Assembly: GCF_014199395.1 (NCBI RefSeq)
Contig: NZ_JACIJM010000001.1
Coordinates: 372,001-436,000 of the forward strand
From: Yoonia ponticola
GTDB taxonomy: Bacteria; Pseudomonadota; Alphaproteobacteria; Rhodobacterales; Rhodobacteraceae
Direction of reading: 5' to 3'
DNA: 64,000 nt
Part shown: piece after piece, positions 8,688 to 17,376 of the stretch
How the letters are laid out: each line of letters opens with the position of its first letter
Position numbering within the stretch: the stretch's first letter is position 1
Translations under genes and position numbers: made by a program
The notes under the pieces: generated by a model
What the model was told of the DNA's origin: nothing
What the model saw: the letters and a program-made list of their open reading frames with translations, nothing else
Database searches by the model: none

Positions 8688-9623
8688 TTAAACCAGCTTG
8701 CGCAGGATCGTGGTGAATGTGTCCATCTGGTCTTGGCTGAATTCGCTAAACGCTTCTTCGGCATGTGCATCGGCGAGCGCCCAACACTGGTCCGCCTTGG
8801 AAGCACCCGCATCGGTTAGGATGTATTTGTCGCCGTTTTTCGCGATCATGTCTCGTCCAGTGAGATTAGCGAGCGCTGCTTTGACCTCGACCATGGGAGA
8901 GTTGAGCGGAGCGAGCAATTCGTCGGCCGTCATGGCGTCAGAGGCCGCGAGAACGAGCAAAGCGCGGGCCTCGATCAGGTTCAGGTCGAGTGTTTGCAGT
9001 TTGGGCTGATAGCGGTCTTGGTAGCCTTGCACTGCCTGCAACATCAGGAAGAATTTATGGTTACCCATGCGGCCTGCGTGTGCCGGTTTTCCAGCGTTTT
9101 CTGTGGGCTTTTTAGTTGCACCTGGGTGGCTGAAGGTCATCGCGTATGACCCCTGATGGAAGCACAATGGCGAACGTCCGAAGTCGTCAAAGGCGACGAC
9201 TTTACCGACGAAAATCCAGTGATCGCCGCCGTCTAGTTTGTCATAGGTTTCGCACTGAAAACGGCCTGCGCAATTGGGGAAAAGTGGTGCGCCGCCGATG
9301 CCTTCTTGCCAGTCCATGCCTGCAAACTTGTCTTCTTGCTGGCGGGCAAAGTGGTTCGACATATCCATTTGATCTGACGCCAAAATATTGACTGCAAAAT
9401 GCGTGGCGGTTTCAAAGATTTCGCAACTGCGGGCTGTTTTCATGCTGCTCCATAGAACCAGTGGCGGGTCCATGGACAGCGAGTTAAAGCTGCTGGCCGT
9501 AACGCCCACTTTTTCGCCATTCTCGCCTACGGCGGTGATGATCGTCACGCCTGTTGCAAAGTTACCAAGCGCGCGGCGAAACGCCTTTGGGTCGAAGTTG
9601 GTTTCAGGTGTTGGATCGGTCAT
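8688..9623 (-). CDS. Flavin reductase with C-terminal MarR-like domain
   Basis: This 311-residue protein has an N-terminal flavin reductase domain (about residues 10-165: RRALGNFATGVTIITA, then GVTASSFNSLSMDPPLVLWS) and a C-terminal winged-helix MarR-like region (from about 190). That layout is known from the reductase component of p-hydroxyphenylacetate 3-hydroxylase of Acinetobacter, where the C-terminal domain senses the aromatic ligand. The role is to supply reduced FMN/FAD by oxidising NAD(P)H. The start at 9623 has a strong GGAGG site; the ORF could extend upstream but without one. It lies 73 bp downstream of the LLM monooxygenase gene, its probable oxygenase partner. Confidence 0.85.
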   Translation of the reverse strand: MTDPTPETNFDPKAFRRALGNFATGVTIITAVGENGEKVGVTASSFNSLSMDPPLVLWSSMKTARSCEIFETATHFAVNILASDQMDMSNHFARQQEDKFAGMDWQEGIGGAPLFPNCAGRFQCETYDKLDGGDHWIFVGKVVAFDDFGRSPLCFHQGSYAMTFSHPGATKKPTENAGKPAHAGRMGNHKFFLMLQAVQGYQDRYQPKLQTLDLNLIEARALLVLAASDAMTADELLAPLNSPMVEVKAALANLTGRDMIAKNGDKYILTDAGASKADQCWALADAHAEEAFSEFSQDQMDTFTTILRKLV

Positions 9624-9696
9624 TTTCGGCTCCTCCGCTGTGCTGACGACCGTTGCGCATGGTGTCCCCCCTTGCGCAGCGGCCATCATTTTGGCG

Positions 9697-10809
9697 TTAA
9701 ACTTCGGTGTAAGCTGGTTCTGATTTGGTGGCTTCGGTCAGGATTGGCATCACTTTTTCAGCCATCAAGGTCATGCCTTCGCGGCCCAAATCGTAGTCGG
9801 TCCAATCGTGGCCCGCGTAAACGAGGTGTTTGAACGGACCTGTTGTTTCGCGTAGCTCAAGAACCTGATCTGCGACGGATTCGGGGTCGCCGTGGATCAC
9901 AAGGCGGTCCATGACGTAGTCCAATGTCACGTCTTCGTCTGGCATGTTCTGGTCGTCTTTGAATAGGTTCAGCCGTCCACCTGAGCGTAGTTTTGTCAGC
10001 AATTGGCTGTAGTACAAAACGTAGGGGCTGCCCGGATCGCGCGCGTAGGCGCGTGCGGTTTCTTGATCCTTGGCGACGCAGATGTTTTTGGCGACGCGCC
10101 AGTCGTCGTAGGATGCGACGTTGCCAGCCTGCTTGCAGCCTTCGGCGTAGTTCGGCCAGTGGGTTGCGGCCCATTTCGGCAGTAAGAAGTTCGCAGAGAT
10201 CGGTTGCCAGCCGCGCGCGGCCATGGCTGTGACGCCTTTCGAGAACGGCGCAACCACGGTGCCAATGATTGGCGGATGCGGGTCGTTTTGGTAGGGCTTC
10301 ATGATGTCGCCCTGACCAATTTCGCGCATCATAGTGCGTTCGGTCGAAACCTCGAAGTAATCACCTTTGAGGTTATACGGCGCCTCGCCAGCCCAGATAT
10401 CCAGCACCATGTTGATGCATTCGATGAACATCGCGTTGCGATCTTTGTCCATCGTGCCAAAGACTTCGGCGTCGGACATCAACCCGCCGGGCGAGATGCC
10501 AAAATTCAACCGCCCTTCGAGCATGTGATCCAGCATCGCAACTTCGGCAGCGACGCGGGCAGGGTGCGAATTAGGCAGGTTGACGGTTCCGGTGCCAAGC
10601 CTGATGTTCTTGGTCTCGTAGGCCAAGCTGGCCAGAAACGCGACGGTAGAGGTGATAATTTCGGCTTGATCGGTGGTGTGTTCGCCGCAGTATGCCTCTG
10701 CAAAACCCAGTTGGTCGGCCAAAATGAAGGCCTCGCGATCTTCAGCGAGGCTTTTGGAATATGGCTTTCCGAGCGGGTGGATGGGCATCGTAAAAAATGA
10801 CAGTTTCAT
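9697..10809 (-). CDS. LLM-class flavin-dependent monooxygenase
   Basis: This 370-residue protein is a bacterial luciferase-like (LLM) flavin monooxygenase. The start MKLSFFTMPIHPLGKPYSK, the EAYCGEHT segment with the conserved active-site His, NIRLGTGTVNLPNSHPARVA and GRLNFGISPGG are family hallmarks. Such enzymes use reduced flavin delivered by a separate reductase and oxygenate ketones, terpenes, polyamine-chelates or similar substrates. The adjacent flavin reductase gene makes a two-component system. The ATG follows an AAGGAG site. Relatives include limonene monooxygenase and alkane or ketone monooxygenases, but the substrate here is unknown. Confidence 0.88.
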   Translation of the reverse strand: MKLSFFTMPIHPLGKPYSKSLAEDREAFILADQLGFAEAYCGEHTTDQAEIITSTVAFLASLAYETKNIRLGTGTVNLPNSHPARVAAEVAMLDHMLEGRLNFGISPGGLMSDAEVFGTMDKDRNAMFIECINMVLDIWAGEAPYNLKGDYFEVSTERTMMREIGQGDIMKPYQNDPHPPIIGTVVAPFSKGVTAMAARGWQPISANFLLPKWAATHWPNYAEGCKQAGNVASYDDWRVAKNICVAKDQETARAYARDPGSPYVLYYSQLLTKLRSGGRLNLFKDDQNMPDEDVTLDYVMDRLVIHGDPESVADQVLELRETTGPFKHLVYAGHDWTDYDLGREGMTLMAEKVMPILTEATKSEPAYTEV

Positions 10810-10859
10810 GAGAAGCTCCTTGGCTGTTCATGCAGACTGCCGGAGTCTTCATTATAGTA

Positions 10860-10872
10860 AAACTGATAGTTT
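10860..10872. promoter_or_regulatory. Palindrome upstream of the LLM monooxygenase
   Basis: AAACT-GAT-AGTTT is an inverted repeat about 50 bp before the LLM start codon. It could be a regulator site for the monooxygenase-reductase operon. Only one copy was noticed, so the assignment is tentative. Confidence 0.3.
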
Positions 10873-10998
10873 GTGATGATGTCTATCTTGTTTCATGATG
10901 GCTCGGGTGCGATTGCGATTGGACGCAATATCGTTAGGGGCGCAGCCATGGCCGCGCCCCCGTAACTGAATCCACTGGTCCGAAATTTGCGCGCGATA

Positions 10999-11637
10999 TC
11001 AGGCTTTTGGAATGTCGCTGACGTATTTGGGAACATCATAGCCGCGTTGCACCGCAGGGCGGCTCGCGATGCGGGTGTACCAGTCGCGTACATTCGGGAA
11101 GTCGGCTAGATTGATGCCCTGCCAGTCGTGACGGGATATCCATGGCCAGGTGGCCATGTCTGCGATTGTGTAGACGCCTGTGCCTTCGCCGACCACATAA
11201 TCGCGGCCTTCAAGGCGGGTATTCAGGACTTTGTAAAGCCGCTGCGCCTCTTTGCTGTAACGCTCTTCGGCGTATTCGGATTTGCCGGGATTATACTTAA
11301 CAAAGTGGTGGACCTGACCCAGCATTGGTCCCAGCCCGCCCATCTGCCACATCAGCCATTCGACCATGCGCCAGTGCTCATCGCCCGTCACCTGAAAGCG
11401 GTCATATTTCTGCGCGAGGTACAGCATGATTGCGCCCGTTTCCATCAGATGGACGCCCGTTTCGTGGTCCACAATCGCGGGAATCCGGTTGTTCGGGGCG
11501 ATCTTAAGAAAGTCCGGCGCAAATTGTTCATCTTTTGAAATGTCGATGGGTTTGGCGGTGTAAGGCACCCCGAGTTCTTCAAGAAGGATGGAAACCTTGC
11601 GACCATTCGGCGTGGTCCAAGTGTAAAGATCAATCAT
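10999..11637 (-). CDS. Glutathione S-transferase, Nu-class (YfcG/YghU-like)
   Basis: This 212-residue protein has a thioredoxin-fold N-terminal domain (MIDLYTWTTPNGRKVSILLEE, then NNRIPAIVDHE and the SNAIL-like MLMETGAIMLYLA region) and an all-helical C-terminal domain. The TPNGRK motif near residue 8 is typical of Nu-class GSTs, which act as disulfide-bond oxidoreductases or glutathione peroxidases. The start at 11637 fits these proteins; a longer ORF to 11739 adds an unlikely N-terminus. It is divergent from the zinc alcohol dehydrogenase gene, and an operator-like site lies 90 bp upstream. It may handle a glutathione adduct of the catabolised compound. Confidence 0.88.
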   Translation of the reverse strand: MIDLYTWTTPNGRKVSILLEELGVPYTAKPIDISKDEQFAPDFLKIAPNNRIPAIVDHETGVHLMETGAIMLYLAQKYDRFQVTGDEHWRMVEWLMWQMGGLGPMLGQVHHFVKYNPGKSEYAEERYSKEAQRLYKVLNTRLEGRDYVVGEGTGVYTIADMATWPWISRHDWQGINLADFPNVRDWYTRIASRPAVQRGYDVPKYVSDIPKA

Positions 11638-11727
11638 CTGCGGTCCTATTGTGCTGGTTCGGTTGAAGCGAAAGCTAGCGGCATTTTCGGATTTTGGAAA
11701 GCTACAAATGATTTGATATTTTGTTGA

Positions 11728-11739
11728 TTGGTTGCCCAA
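11728..11739 (-). promoter_or_regulatory. Operator-like site, degenerate copy
   Basis: TTGGTTGCCCAA differs by one base from TTGGTTGACCAA, which is the reverse complement of the site at 11857-11868. It lies on the GST side of the divergent GST/alcohol dehydrogenase promoter region. It is a candidate GntR-family binding site. Confidence 0.45.
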
Positions 11740-11856
11740 TTATACGTGTTTTGCATGCGTCCTCCATCAGTATGCTTGATTGGCGGTGCAATAAAATATG
11801 TATTGCCTGTTCTTAGGTTCGATCCTACCACTATGGTAATGTGTCGATCAATTTAT

Positions 11857-11868
11857 TTGGTCAACCAA
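11857..11868 (+). promoter_or_regulatory. Putative GntR operator upstream of alcohol dehydrogenase
   Basis: TTGGT-CA-ACCAA lies about 20 bp before the alcohol dehydrogenase start codon, close to where a repressor would block transcription. The 15-base stretch TGGTCAACCAATTTT recurs identically at 17367-17381 in front of the FCD-GntR gene. Its GT-N2-AC core resembles sites of that regulator family. Confidence 0.6.
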
Positions 11869-11889
11869 TTTTAAGGGGAGTTACAGGTG

Positions 11890-13059
11890 ATGACAAAAGA
11901 GGCATCTCACATAGTCAAGGGTAATGCAGCGTCGTTAGCTGCGTTGCCGGACATGATGAAGGCGTGGGTTTTGGGCGATCCGGGGGAGTTGACGTTAACC
12001 GAAAAACCATTGCCTGTTCCCGACCGTGCAGAGGTGTTGGTGCGGATCGACGCGGTTGCGATCTGTGCAACGGACCTTGAAATCCTGCAGTATGGCACGC
12101 CCGCGATGATCGAAGGCGGCGCACCCTTTAACAAAAACTACACACCTGGTCATGAATATATGGGCACGGTTGCGGCACTTGGGCCGGGTGTCGATGAATT
12201 TGCTGTCGGTGATCGTGTCACGGTCGAAATTCATGCCGGATGTGGGCAGTGCAAGCGTTGCCGGATGGGCATGTATACGTCGTGTCATAACTACGGGCTG
12301 AATTACGGTGACAAAAACAAGGGGCATCGGGCGAACGGGTTCACCACGGACGGTGGCTTTGCCGAATATGCTGTCAACAATATCAACACGTTAATACACG
12401 TTCCCGACGATATGTCGGACGAGGACGCGACCTTGGTCGTGACGGCTGGCACGTCGATGTACGGGCTTACGGAATTGGGCGGATTGGTTGCTGGCGAAAG
12501 CGTCGTGGTGATCGGACCGGGCCCGATCGGGTTGCTGGCGGTGGCCGTGGCAAAGGCGCTGGGCGCATCGCCTGTGATCTTGGTCGGAACGCGCGATAGC
12601 CGCAATGAGATCGGCCGCAAGTTGGGCGCGGATTACGTGATAAACCCGCGAGAGGAAGATCCCGTCGCGCGCGTGAAGGAATTGACCGGCAAGGGCGCTG
12701 ATTATGTCGTTGATTGCGCGGGCACGGAAACAACTGTCAATCAATCGGTTCATATGACGAATAGAGGCGGGCGCATTTGCCTTGCAGCGTTCCCGAAATC
12801 CGCGGTCTCGTTTGATTTGGGCGCGTTGGCAGTGAACAACATTTACCTTTACGGCATCCGCGGTGAAGGACGATCCGCGACGCACCGTGCGATGGCGTTT
12901 ATGGCAGAAAAGCGATTCGATGCGGGGCTGATTCACACGCATACTTTTCCACTCGCAGAGCTTCCAACAGCCTTGAAATACGCAAAAGAGCGGATCGATG
13001 ACGCGATCAAAGTGGTCGTATCCACGCGGCCAGATGCGCCAAGTGGTGCAAAGAAATGA
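11890..13059 (+). CDS. Zinc-dependent alcohol dehydrogenase (MDR family)
   Basis: This 389-residue medium-chain dehydrogenase has the catalytic zinc ligands Cys59 (VAICATDLE) and His88/Glu89 (GHEYMG), the structural zinc cysteines in GCGQCKRCRMGMYTSC, and a Rossmann motif GPGPIGLLAV near residue 208. It would oxidise a secondary alcohol or polyol with NAD(P)+. The N-terminus has about 22 extra residues compared with many relatives. An AGGGGAG site precedes both GTG at 11887 and ATG at 11890; either may start translation. It heads a plus-strand operon with a DHDPS-family lyase and a cupin-like protein. Confidence 0.88.
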   Translation: MTKEASHIVKGNAASLAALPDMMKAWVLGDPGELTLTEKPLPVPDRAEVLVRIDAVAICATDLEILQYGTPAMIEGGAPFNKNYTPGHEYMGTVAALGPGVDEFAVGDRVTVEIHAGCGQCKRCRMGMYTSCHNYGLNYGDKNKGHRANGFTTDGGFAEYAVNNINTLIHVPDDMSDEDATLVVTAGTSMYGLTELGGLVAGESVVVIGPGPIGLLAVAVAKALGASPVILVGTRDSRNEIGRKLGADYVINPREEDPVARVKELTGKGADYVVDCAGTETTVNQSVHMTNRGGRICLAAFPKSAVSFDLGALAVNNIYLYGIRGEGRSATHRAMAFMAEKRFDAGLIHTHTFPLAELPTALKYAKERIDDAIKVVVSTRPDAPSGAKK

Positions 13060-13080
13060 TGCTGGGATAAGGAATTTACC

Positions 13081-14007
13081 ATGACCAAAGCGAGACGCGG
13101 CATCTATGCTGCTGCCATTTCACCTTTTGATGCCAACGGTGCATTGGATCACGCAAAACTACTGGGCTATTGTCAGCATTTGCTCAGCGACGGAGGTTGC
13201 GACGGCGTGGCCCCGACCGGCACGACGGGCGAGGGGACATCGGTTGCGATGGTCGACCGTCTGGCGTTGCCTGAAGTTTTTGCCAACGCGGGCATCGAAC
13301 GTGATCGCGTGATTTTCGGCACCGGTGCGCCGTCTGCGGGCGATTGCGTGGCATTGACGCAGGCCGCCGTAGATGCGGGGTTCGTGAACGTGCTGGTGCT
13401 GCCGCCGTACTATTACAAAAATCCGTCCGATGACGGGCTGTTCCGGTATTATGCGAACCTTGTCGAAAAGATCGGGCATGATGATCTGCGGATCTATTTG
13501 TACCACTTCCCGCAGATGTCGCAGGTGCCTTTGTCAACTGATCTGGTCTTGCGGTTGCGCGATGCCTTTGGCCCGATCATTGCGGGTCTCAAAGACAGCA
13601 GCGGCGACTTTGCTCAATCACGTGCCTTTGTTGAGGCGACGGGCGGCGTTGAGGCGGATTTTGATATTTACCCGTCTTCAGAAGCCTTTTTGTGGGATGG
13701 TTTGTCGATTGGTACAGCTGGGATCATTTCCGGATCGACCAATATCACGGCGAATTTGGTGCAAACTGCACGTCATGCGCCAGAAGGTGCTGAGCGCGAT
13801 TCCGCGATGGACGTTGTCTGTGCCGCGCGGGCAATGGTTGGAAAGTATCCAATGATGGCCGCAATGAAAACGGCTGAAAGTTTCCGCAGTGGCGACGATG
13901 GTTGGCTAAATATGGCGCCGCCATTGATGCCATTGTCTGATGATCAAAAGGCCGCGTTGAAGGCTGATATCGACGCGCTCGGTGCGTCCACAAAAGCAGG
14001 AGCATAA
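13081..14007 (+). CDS. DHDPS/NAL-family aldolase or lyase
   Basis: This 308-residue TIM-barrel class I aldolase belongs to the dihydrodipicolinate synthase/N-acetylneuraminate lyase family. The GTTGEG motif is at about 47-52, the conserved Tyr141 lies in YLYHFPQ, and the Schiff-base Lys171 lies in GLKDSSGD. Family members form or cleave C-C bonds next to a 2-keto acid. True DapA is unlikely since the gene sits in a catabolic operon, 21 bp after an alcohol dehydrogenase gene and overlapping a cupin-like gene. A retro-aldol cleavage or dehydratase role, giving pyruvate, is the natural inference. Confidence 0.87.
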   Translation: MTKARRGIYAAAISPFDANGALDHAKLLGYCQHLLSDGGCDGVAPTGTTGEGTSVAMVDRLALPEVFANAGIERDRVIFGTGAPSAGDCVALTQAAVDAGFVNVLVLPPYYYKNPSDDGLFRYYANLVEKIGHDDLRIYLYHFPQMSQVPLSTDLVLRLRDAFGPIIAGLKDSSGDFAQSRAFVEATGGVEADFDIYPSSEAFLWDGLSIGTAGIISGSTNITANLVQTARHAPEGAERDSAMDVVCAARAMVGKYPMMAAMKTAESFRSGDDGWLNMAPPLMPLSDDQKAALKADIDALGASTKAGA

Positions 14008-14009
14008 TG

Positions 14010-14465
14010 ATGAGTAACCAAATCAAACATGGTCCCGACCACGTGGAAATGAGCCACGATCCCGCCGATTTCGCGCATTGGCCCGACGGTCTGCATGATG
14101 AAATGCTGGGTGATTTAGAGAACGGCTGTGTCGGATCAACGCTGGTGTCCGAGACGGACACGATGCGCGTTTGGCATCTGCGCATTGCACCGGGCAAGCG
14201 GTGTCGGTTTCATCGTCATGTGAACCGTTATTTCTGGACGGCATTGGTCGGTGGGCACGCGCGGGGCTATTTCTCAACGGGCGAAATCTGTGATGTCGAG
14301 CATTATCAGGGCGAAACCAAGCATTTCGACTACGGCGACGGCGACGAGATGGTGCATTCTGTTGAGAACATCGGCGACACCGAATTGGTGTTTGCGACGG
14401 TGGAATTCATCGACGGGCCGAATTCGCCATTGCCGGTGCCGGATAGCGTGCGGTTATCGGTTTAA
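14010..14465 (+). CDS. Cupin-like small protein
   Basis: This 151-residue protein has a cupin-like pattern: a basic/His-rich stretch RIAPGKRCRFHRHVNRYFW, then GHARGYFSTGE and a late hydrophobic strand with ELVFATVEFID. The two histidines in RFHRHVN resemble metal ligands of the first cupin motif. Its start overlaps the stop of the DHDPS gene (taATGATG), so the two are translationally coupled; GCAGGAG favours the second ATG at 14010. The exact family is not recognised. It may be an isomerase or binding protein acting on the same pathway. Its last 4 bp overlap the convergent dehydrogenase gene. Confidence 0.65.
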   Translation: MSNQIKHGPDHVEMSHDPADFAHWPDGLHDEMLGDLENGCVGSTLVSETDTMRVWHLRIAPGKRCRFHRHVNRYFWTALVGGHARGYFSTGEICDVEHYQGETKHFDYGDGDEMVHSVENIGDTELVFATVEFIDGPNSPLPVPDSVRLSV

Positions 14466-15322
14466 GGCGCGTCTGTTTTTGACCGCGCGATGGGAAGTAG
14501 CACGGCGGAGTTGTCCAAATCCGCTTCGCCGTGGTCCAGCGCGTCTTGCATCATCGCGAGGTAGGTCTGCGTGAACGGAAGCAGCTGGCCCGCGTCCGCT
14601 GCCTTTTGCGAGATCAATGCGAAATCCTTGTTTGACTGCACGATCCGACCTTGTGGCGCAAAGTTGCGGTCCGCCATTAACGCGCCCTTGCCGTCCATGA
14701 CAGACGAATAGGCGGCGGATGCTTTGGCCAAGGATAGGAAATCATGGGGCGTGATGCCCAAGGTTTCTGCAAAAACCATGCCTTCGGCGAGGGCCGCGCG
14801 GTTCAAGCCAAGAACAAGGTTAATTGCTAGCTTTGCGCGGTTGCCATTGCCGTGATCGCCGACGTGAATATGGGCGCGAGACAGGGCGTCAAAAACGGGT
14901 GCCAAGGTGGCCGCCGAGTTTTTGTCGCCAGCAATCAAAAGCAATACATCACCCGCTGCCAGTGATCGGCTGGTGCCGGAAATTGGAGCTTCGATCAAGG
15001 TAATGCCTTTTCGCGCGGCGAGGGTGCCGAGATGCGCCATGCGGTCAGGATCGCACGTGCTGACCGAGATCAGCGTGGCTGTTGTGTTGGGCGCGTCGGT
15101 GATTAACGTTTCCAGCTGATCGGTGTCAAATACGCAGGAAAAAACGCACCCAGTTTCCCAGATGCGTTCTGCAGTTTGTGCGGTGCCGCCGAGCGTGACT
15201 AACTGGTCGCGACGGGTGCTGTGGGGGTCATAACCGCTGACGGTAAAACCCTTGTCGATCAAGCGTGTCGCAATCGCAGAGCCGATCAGCCCAAGTCCGA
15301 AAATACCGATATTTTGTTGCAT
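14462..15322 (-). CDS. NAD(P)-dependent 3-hydroxyisobutyrate dehydrogenase-family protein
   Basis: This 286-residue beta-hydroxyacid dehydrogenase has the Rossmann motif GLGLIGSAIA at about 8-17, the substrate-binding motif APISGTSRSLAAGDVLL near 115-131, and the catalytic Lys in GNGNRAKLAINL near 165. Family members oxidise 3-hydroxyisobutyrate, tartronate semialdehyde, 6-phosphogluconate or related beta-hydroxyacids. The usual third position of the first glycine motif is kept, but the substrate loop has SGTSRSL where many have SGGxxGA, so the substrate may be unusual. It is followed upstream on the same strand by MocA and GntR genes. Confidence 0.85.
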   Translation of the reverse strand: MQQNIGIFGLGLIGSAIATRLIDKGFTVSGYDPHSTRRDQLVTLGGTAQTAERIWETGCVFSCVFDTDQLETLITDAPNTTATLISVSTCDPDRMAHLGTLAARKGITLIEAPISGTSRSLAAGDVLLLIAGDKNSAATLAPVFDALSRAHIHVGDHGNGNRAKLAINLVLGLNRAALAEGMVFAETLGITPHDFLSLAKASAAYSSVMDGKGALMADRNFAPQGRIVQSNKDFALISQKAADAGQLLPFTQTYLAMMQDALDHGEADLDNSAVLLPIARSKTDAP

Positions 15323-15376
15323 CTCAAAGGGTCCTTGTGGGTCATGGATGTGTTGAAATATCGGGTGTCCGCTACG

Positions 15377-16459
15377 CTATTCCGATGCCTGCGCTGCCTT
15401 CATATCGGCCAGTTTTGCCAGCGAATGGTTTGACAGCGGTAGGCTGATTGGGTCGCCGCATTCCGCGGAAATATCTGCCGCAAGATAGCTTTCCATGACC
15501 ATGCGGGCGTGTTCAGGCTTGGTTAATGGTGGGCGGTCCAGCAGGACGGATTCGAGGAAATGAAGCGTTTCCGGCCCCATTTGTCCGGCATACATGTGAT
15601 CCAGATCTTCGCCCGGCATGGTGGACATCGGGAATTGCGTGTTATCTTTGACCGTGTTCAACCAGTTATCGCGGGATGTGTCATCTAGGATCAGAGCGCC
15701 TTCGGTGCCAGTGATTTCGATCCATGTGCTGCAATAGTTCGGGAAACTCGGTGGTAAATTCCAGCCGCCGCCAACCACAACCAACGTGCCGTCGGACATG
15801 GTGACAGTGCTCCACATGCAGTCATACGAGCCGTTCAGTTCTTTCATGTGGCCGTATGCGCCTTGGGAATAGACCTTGACCGGTTTGGCGGGTTCCAGAA
15901 GCCAGAACACGAAGTCCAGATCGTGGGTGGATTCCATCGCGGCGGGCGACAGTTTCACGCGGTTCGCGATCCGTGCGCCTAGGCTGCGCGACAGGTGGCG
16001 ACTGACCATGACGTTGACGACTTTGCCTAATTTACCTTCGGCGACCGACTTTTTCGCATAAGCGATCTTTGGGTTAAAGCGTTGCGAGTAACCAATTGTA
16101 AACTTCACGCCTTTCGCATGTGAAATGGCGATCAAATCGTCCGCTTCGGCAAGGTCCATCGCGATTGGTTTTTCTAACAGCACATGTTTACCAGCCATCA
16201 AGCAGTCGCGGGCAATCGGGTAATGCGTGGGCTCTGGCGTGGTCGAGATGTAAACCACTTCGATATCGGGATTTTTGATGATGTCCTGATAATCGGTTGT
16301 GGCGCTGGCTGGATTTGTTTCAGCTTTCACCTCGGCCAGCCGTTCTGGGTTGATTTCGCAGATGTGCAATTTATCGACCAAAGCCGATTTTGACAGTGTT
16401 ACGGCGCGCATTCCGCCGCACCATCCTGTGCCGATAACGGCGACTTCAACTTGTCTCAT
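15377..16459 (-). CDS. Gfo/Idh/MocA family oxidoreductase
   Basis: This 360-residue NAD(P)-dependent oxidoreductase has an N-terminal Rossmann fold (VEVAVIGTGWCGGMRAV), the family motif LLEKPIAMDLAEADD with the conserved EKP, and a C-terminal alpha/beta substrate domain including STHDLDFVFWL with a conserved His-Asp. Such enzymes act on sugars, inositols or related cyclic polyols. The start at 16459 follows a GGGAGAA site; the ORF can be read 9 codons further without one. It lies 54 bp upstream of the HIBADH-family gene and 101 bp downstream of the GntR gene on the same strand. Confidence 0.87.
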   Translation of the reverse strand: MRQVEVAVIGTGWCGGMRAVTLSKSALVDKLHICEINPERLAEVKAETNPASATTDYQDIIKNPDIEVVYISTTPEPTHYPIARDCLMAGKHVLLEKPIAMDLAEADDLIAISHAKGVKFTIGYSQRFNPKIAYAKKSVAEGKLGKVVNVMVSRHLSRSLGARIANRVKLSPAAMESTHDLDFVFWLLEPAKPVKVYSQGAYGHMKELNGSYDCMWSTVTMSDGTLVVVGGGWNLPPSFPNYCSTWIEITGTEGALILDDTSRDNWLNTVKDNTQFPMSTMPGEDLDHMYAGQMGPETLHFLESVLLDRPPLTKPEHARMVMESYLAADISAECGDPISLPLSNHSLAKLADMKAAQASE

Positions 16460-16560
16460 TTTTCTCTCCCATTTGGCCGAGGCCATCGATGAAATCTACG
16501 TTTTTTTTGGTGTGATGCGCCAACAAAGATTGCTGATATGCACTAGTCGATTTGTTGAAT

Positions 16561-17253
16561 TTAGACGTCGCTGTCGTGGTGCGGTGCCGTCATCGCAGCC
16601 AATGTGCTGTCCAAATGGGCCTGCATAGCGGCAGCGGCATCGCCACCTTTGCGGCGTTCTAATGCGTCAACAATTGCATCGTGTTCGGCGAACGAATGGT
16701 AGCCTGCAGTGGGGCCGGGGGCGGTGGTGTCGATTTTGCGCCAAACGACGACGAGCCGGACGCGGTTGATGATTTTATGCACCGCCTGAAGAAGCGTGTT
16801 GCCCGCCGCGTCAGCGATCATTTCGTGGAATGCGCCGTCTAGTTCCTCGTATCGCGCCCACGTTGATGCGTCGCGCATTTGCGCGGTCAATCGGCGTAGC
16901 TCTTGCAGGTGTTTGGGCGTCGCGTGCATCGCCGCGAGCCGCGCGATTTGCGGCTCGACGACAAGGCGGGCGTTCATGGCTTCGAACGGGCTGGTGCTTT
17001 CGGCGAGAGCGACAATCGTGTCGTCGATCCGCCCGCCCTTGTTTGATTTCGGAGCCTTGGAAAGAAAGGTGCCGCGTCCGACGTGACGGGTGACGTGACC
17101 TTCGGCCTCTAGCACCAACAGCGCTTTGCGCAACTCGGTGCGATTCACACCAAGTTCTGCGCAAAGCGTGCGCTCTGGTGGCAATCTGGCACCGTCGGTT
17201 AAACCACAATTGGTAATCCAATTTCGCATACGCGTTAAAATTTGGTCGCTCAT
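16561..17253 (-). CDS. FadR-subfamily (FCD) GntR transcriptional regulator
   Basis: This 230-residue regulator has an N-terminal winged helix (LPPERTLCAELGVNRTELRK, then EAEGHVTRHVGRGTFLS) and a C-terminal FCD ligand domain with conserved acidic and His residues (DGAFHEMIADAAGN, HSFAEHDAIVDALE) that usually bind a metal and an organic acid. Proteins of this type mostly repress catabolic genes until the substrate or an intermediate appears. A TGGTCAACCA site 114 bp upstream and matching sites at the GST/alcohol dehydrogenase promoter suggest that it controls itself and that operon. It is the only GntR gene in the catabolic region. Confidence 0.9.
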   Translation of the reverse strand: MSDQILTRMRNWITNCGLTDGARLPPERTLCAELGVNRTELRKALLVLEAEGHVTRHVGRGTFLSKAPKSNKGGRIDDTIVALAESTSPFEAMNARLVVEPQIARLAAMHATPKHLQELRRLTAQMRDASTWARYEELDGAFHEMIADAAGNTLLQAVHKIINRVRLVVVWRKIDTTAPGPTAGYHSFAEHDAIVDALERRKGGDAAAAMQAHLDSTLAAMTAPHHDSDV

Positions 17254-17366
17254 TTTCTGCTCACTTGGGCGTGGAAAAATGAAAAGAAAGTCTTATGAAT
17301 TCTTTTAATTTTGCCCGTTCCTGCCTATCATTCGATGTGACGGCAGTTTCGCGCAGCAAGATAGAA

Positions 17367-17376
17367 TGGTCAACCA
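17367..17376 (+). promoter_or_regulatory. Putative GntR operator upstream of the GntR gene
   Basis: TGGTCAACCA, within AATGGTCAACCAATTTT, lies between the cupin gene and the GntR gene. It shares 15 contiguous bases (TGGTCAACCAATTTT) with the site in front of the alcohol dehydrogenase gene, which suggests autoregulation. Confidence 0.6.

Noticed and set aside
10204..10800. A 198-codon plus-strand frame opposite the LLM monooxygenase
   Set aside because: The minus-strand monooxygenase is clearly real and fills the same interval; the frame has no start signals.
13081..14007. Calling the DHDPS-family gene dapA
   Set aside because: The gene is in a catabolic operon after an alcohol dehydrogenase and overlaps a cupin-like gene; a lysine-biosynthesis role is not supported by context.
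16487..16560. TTTGG-N8-CCAAC pair between the MocA and GntR genes as another operator
   Set aside because: The spacing and core differ from TTGGTCAACCAA, and the site lies between two genes of the same strand after a stop codon, so it was not counted.
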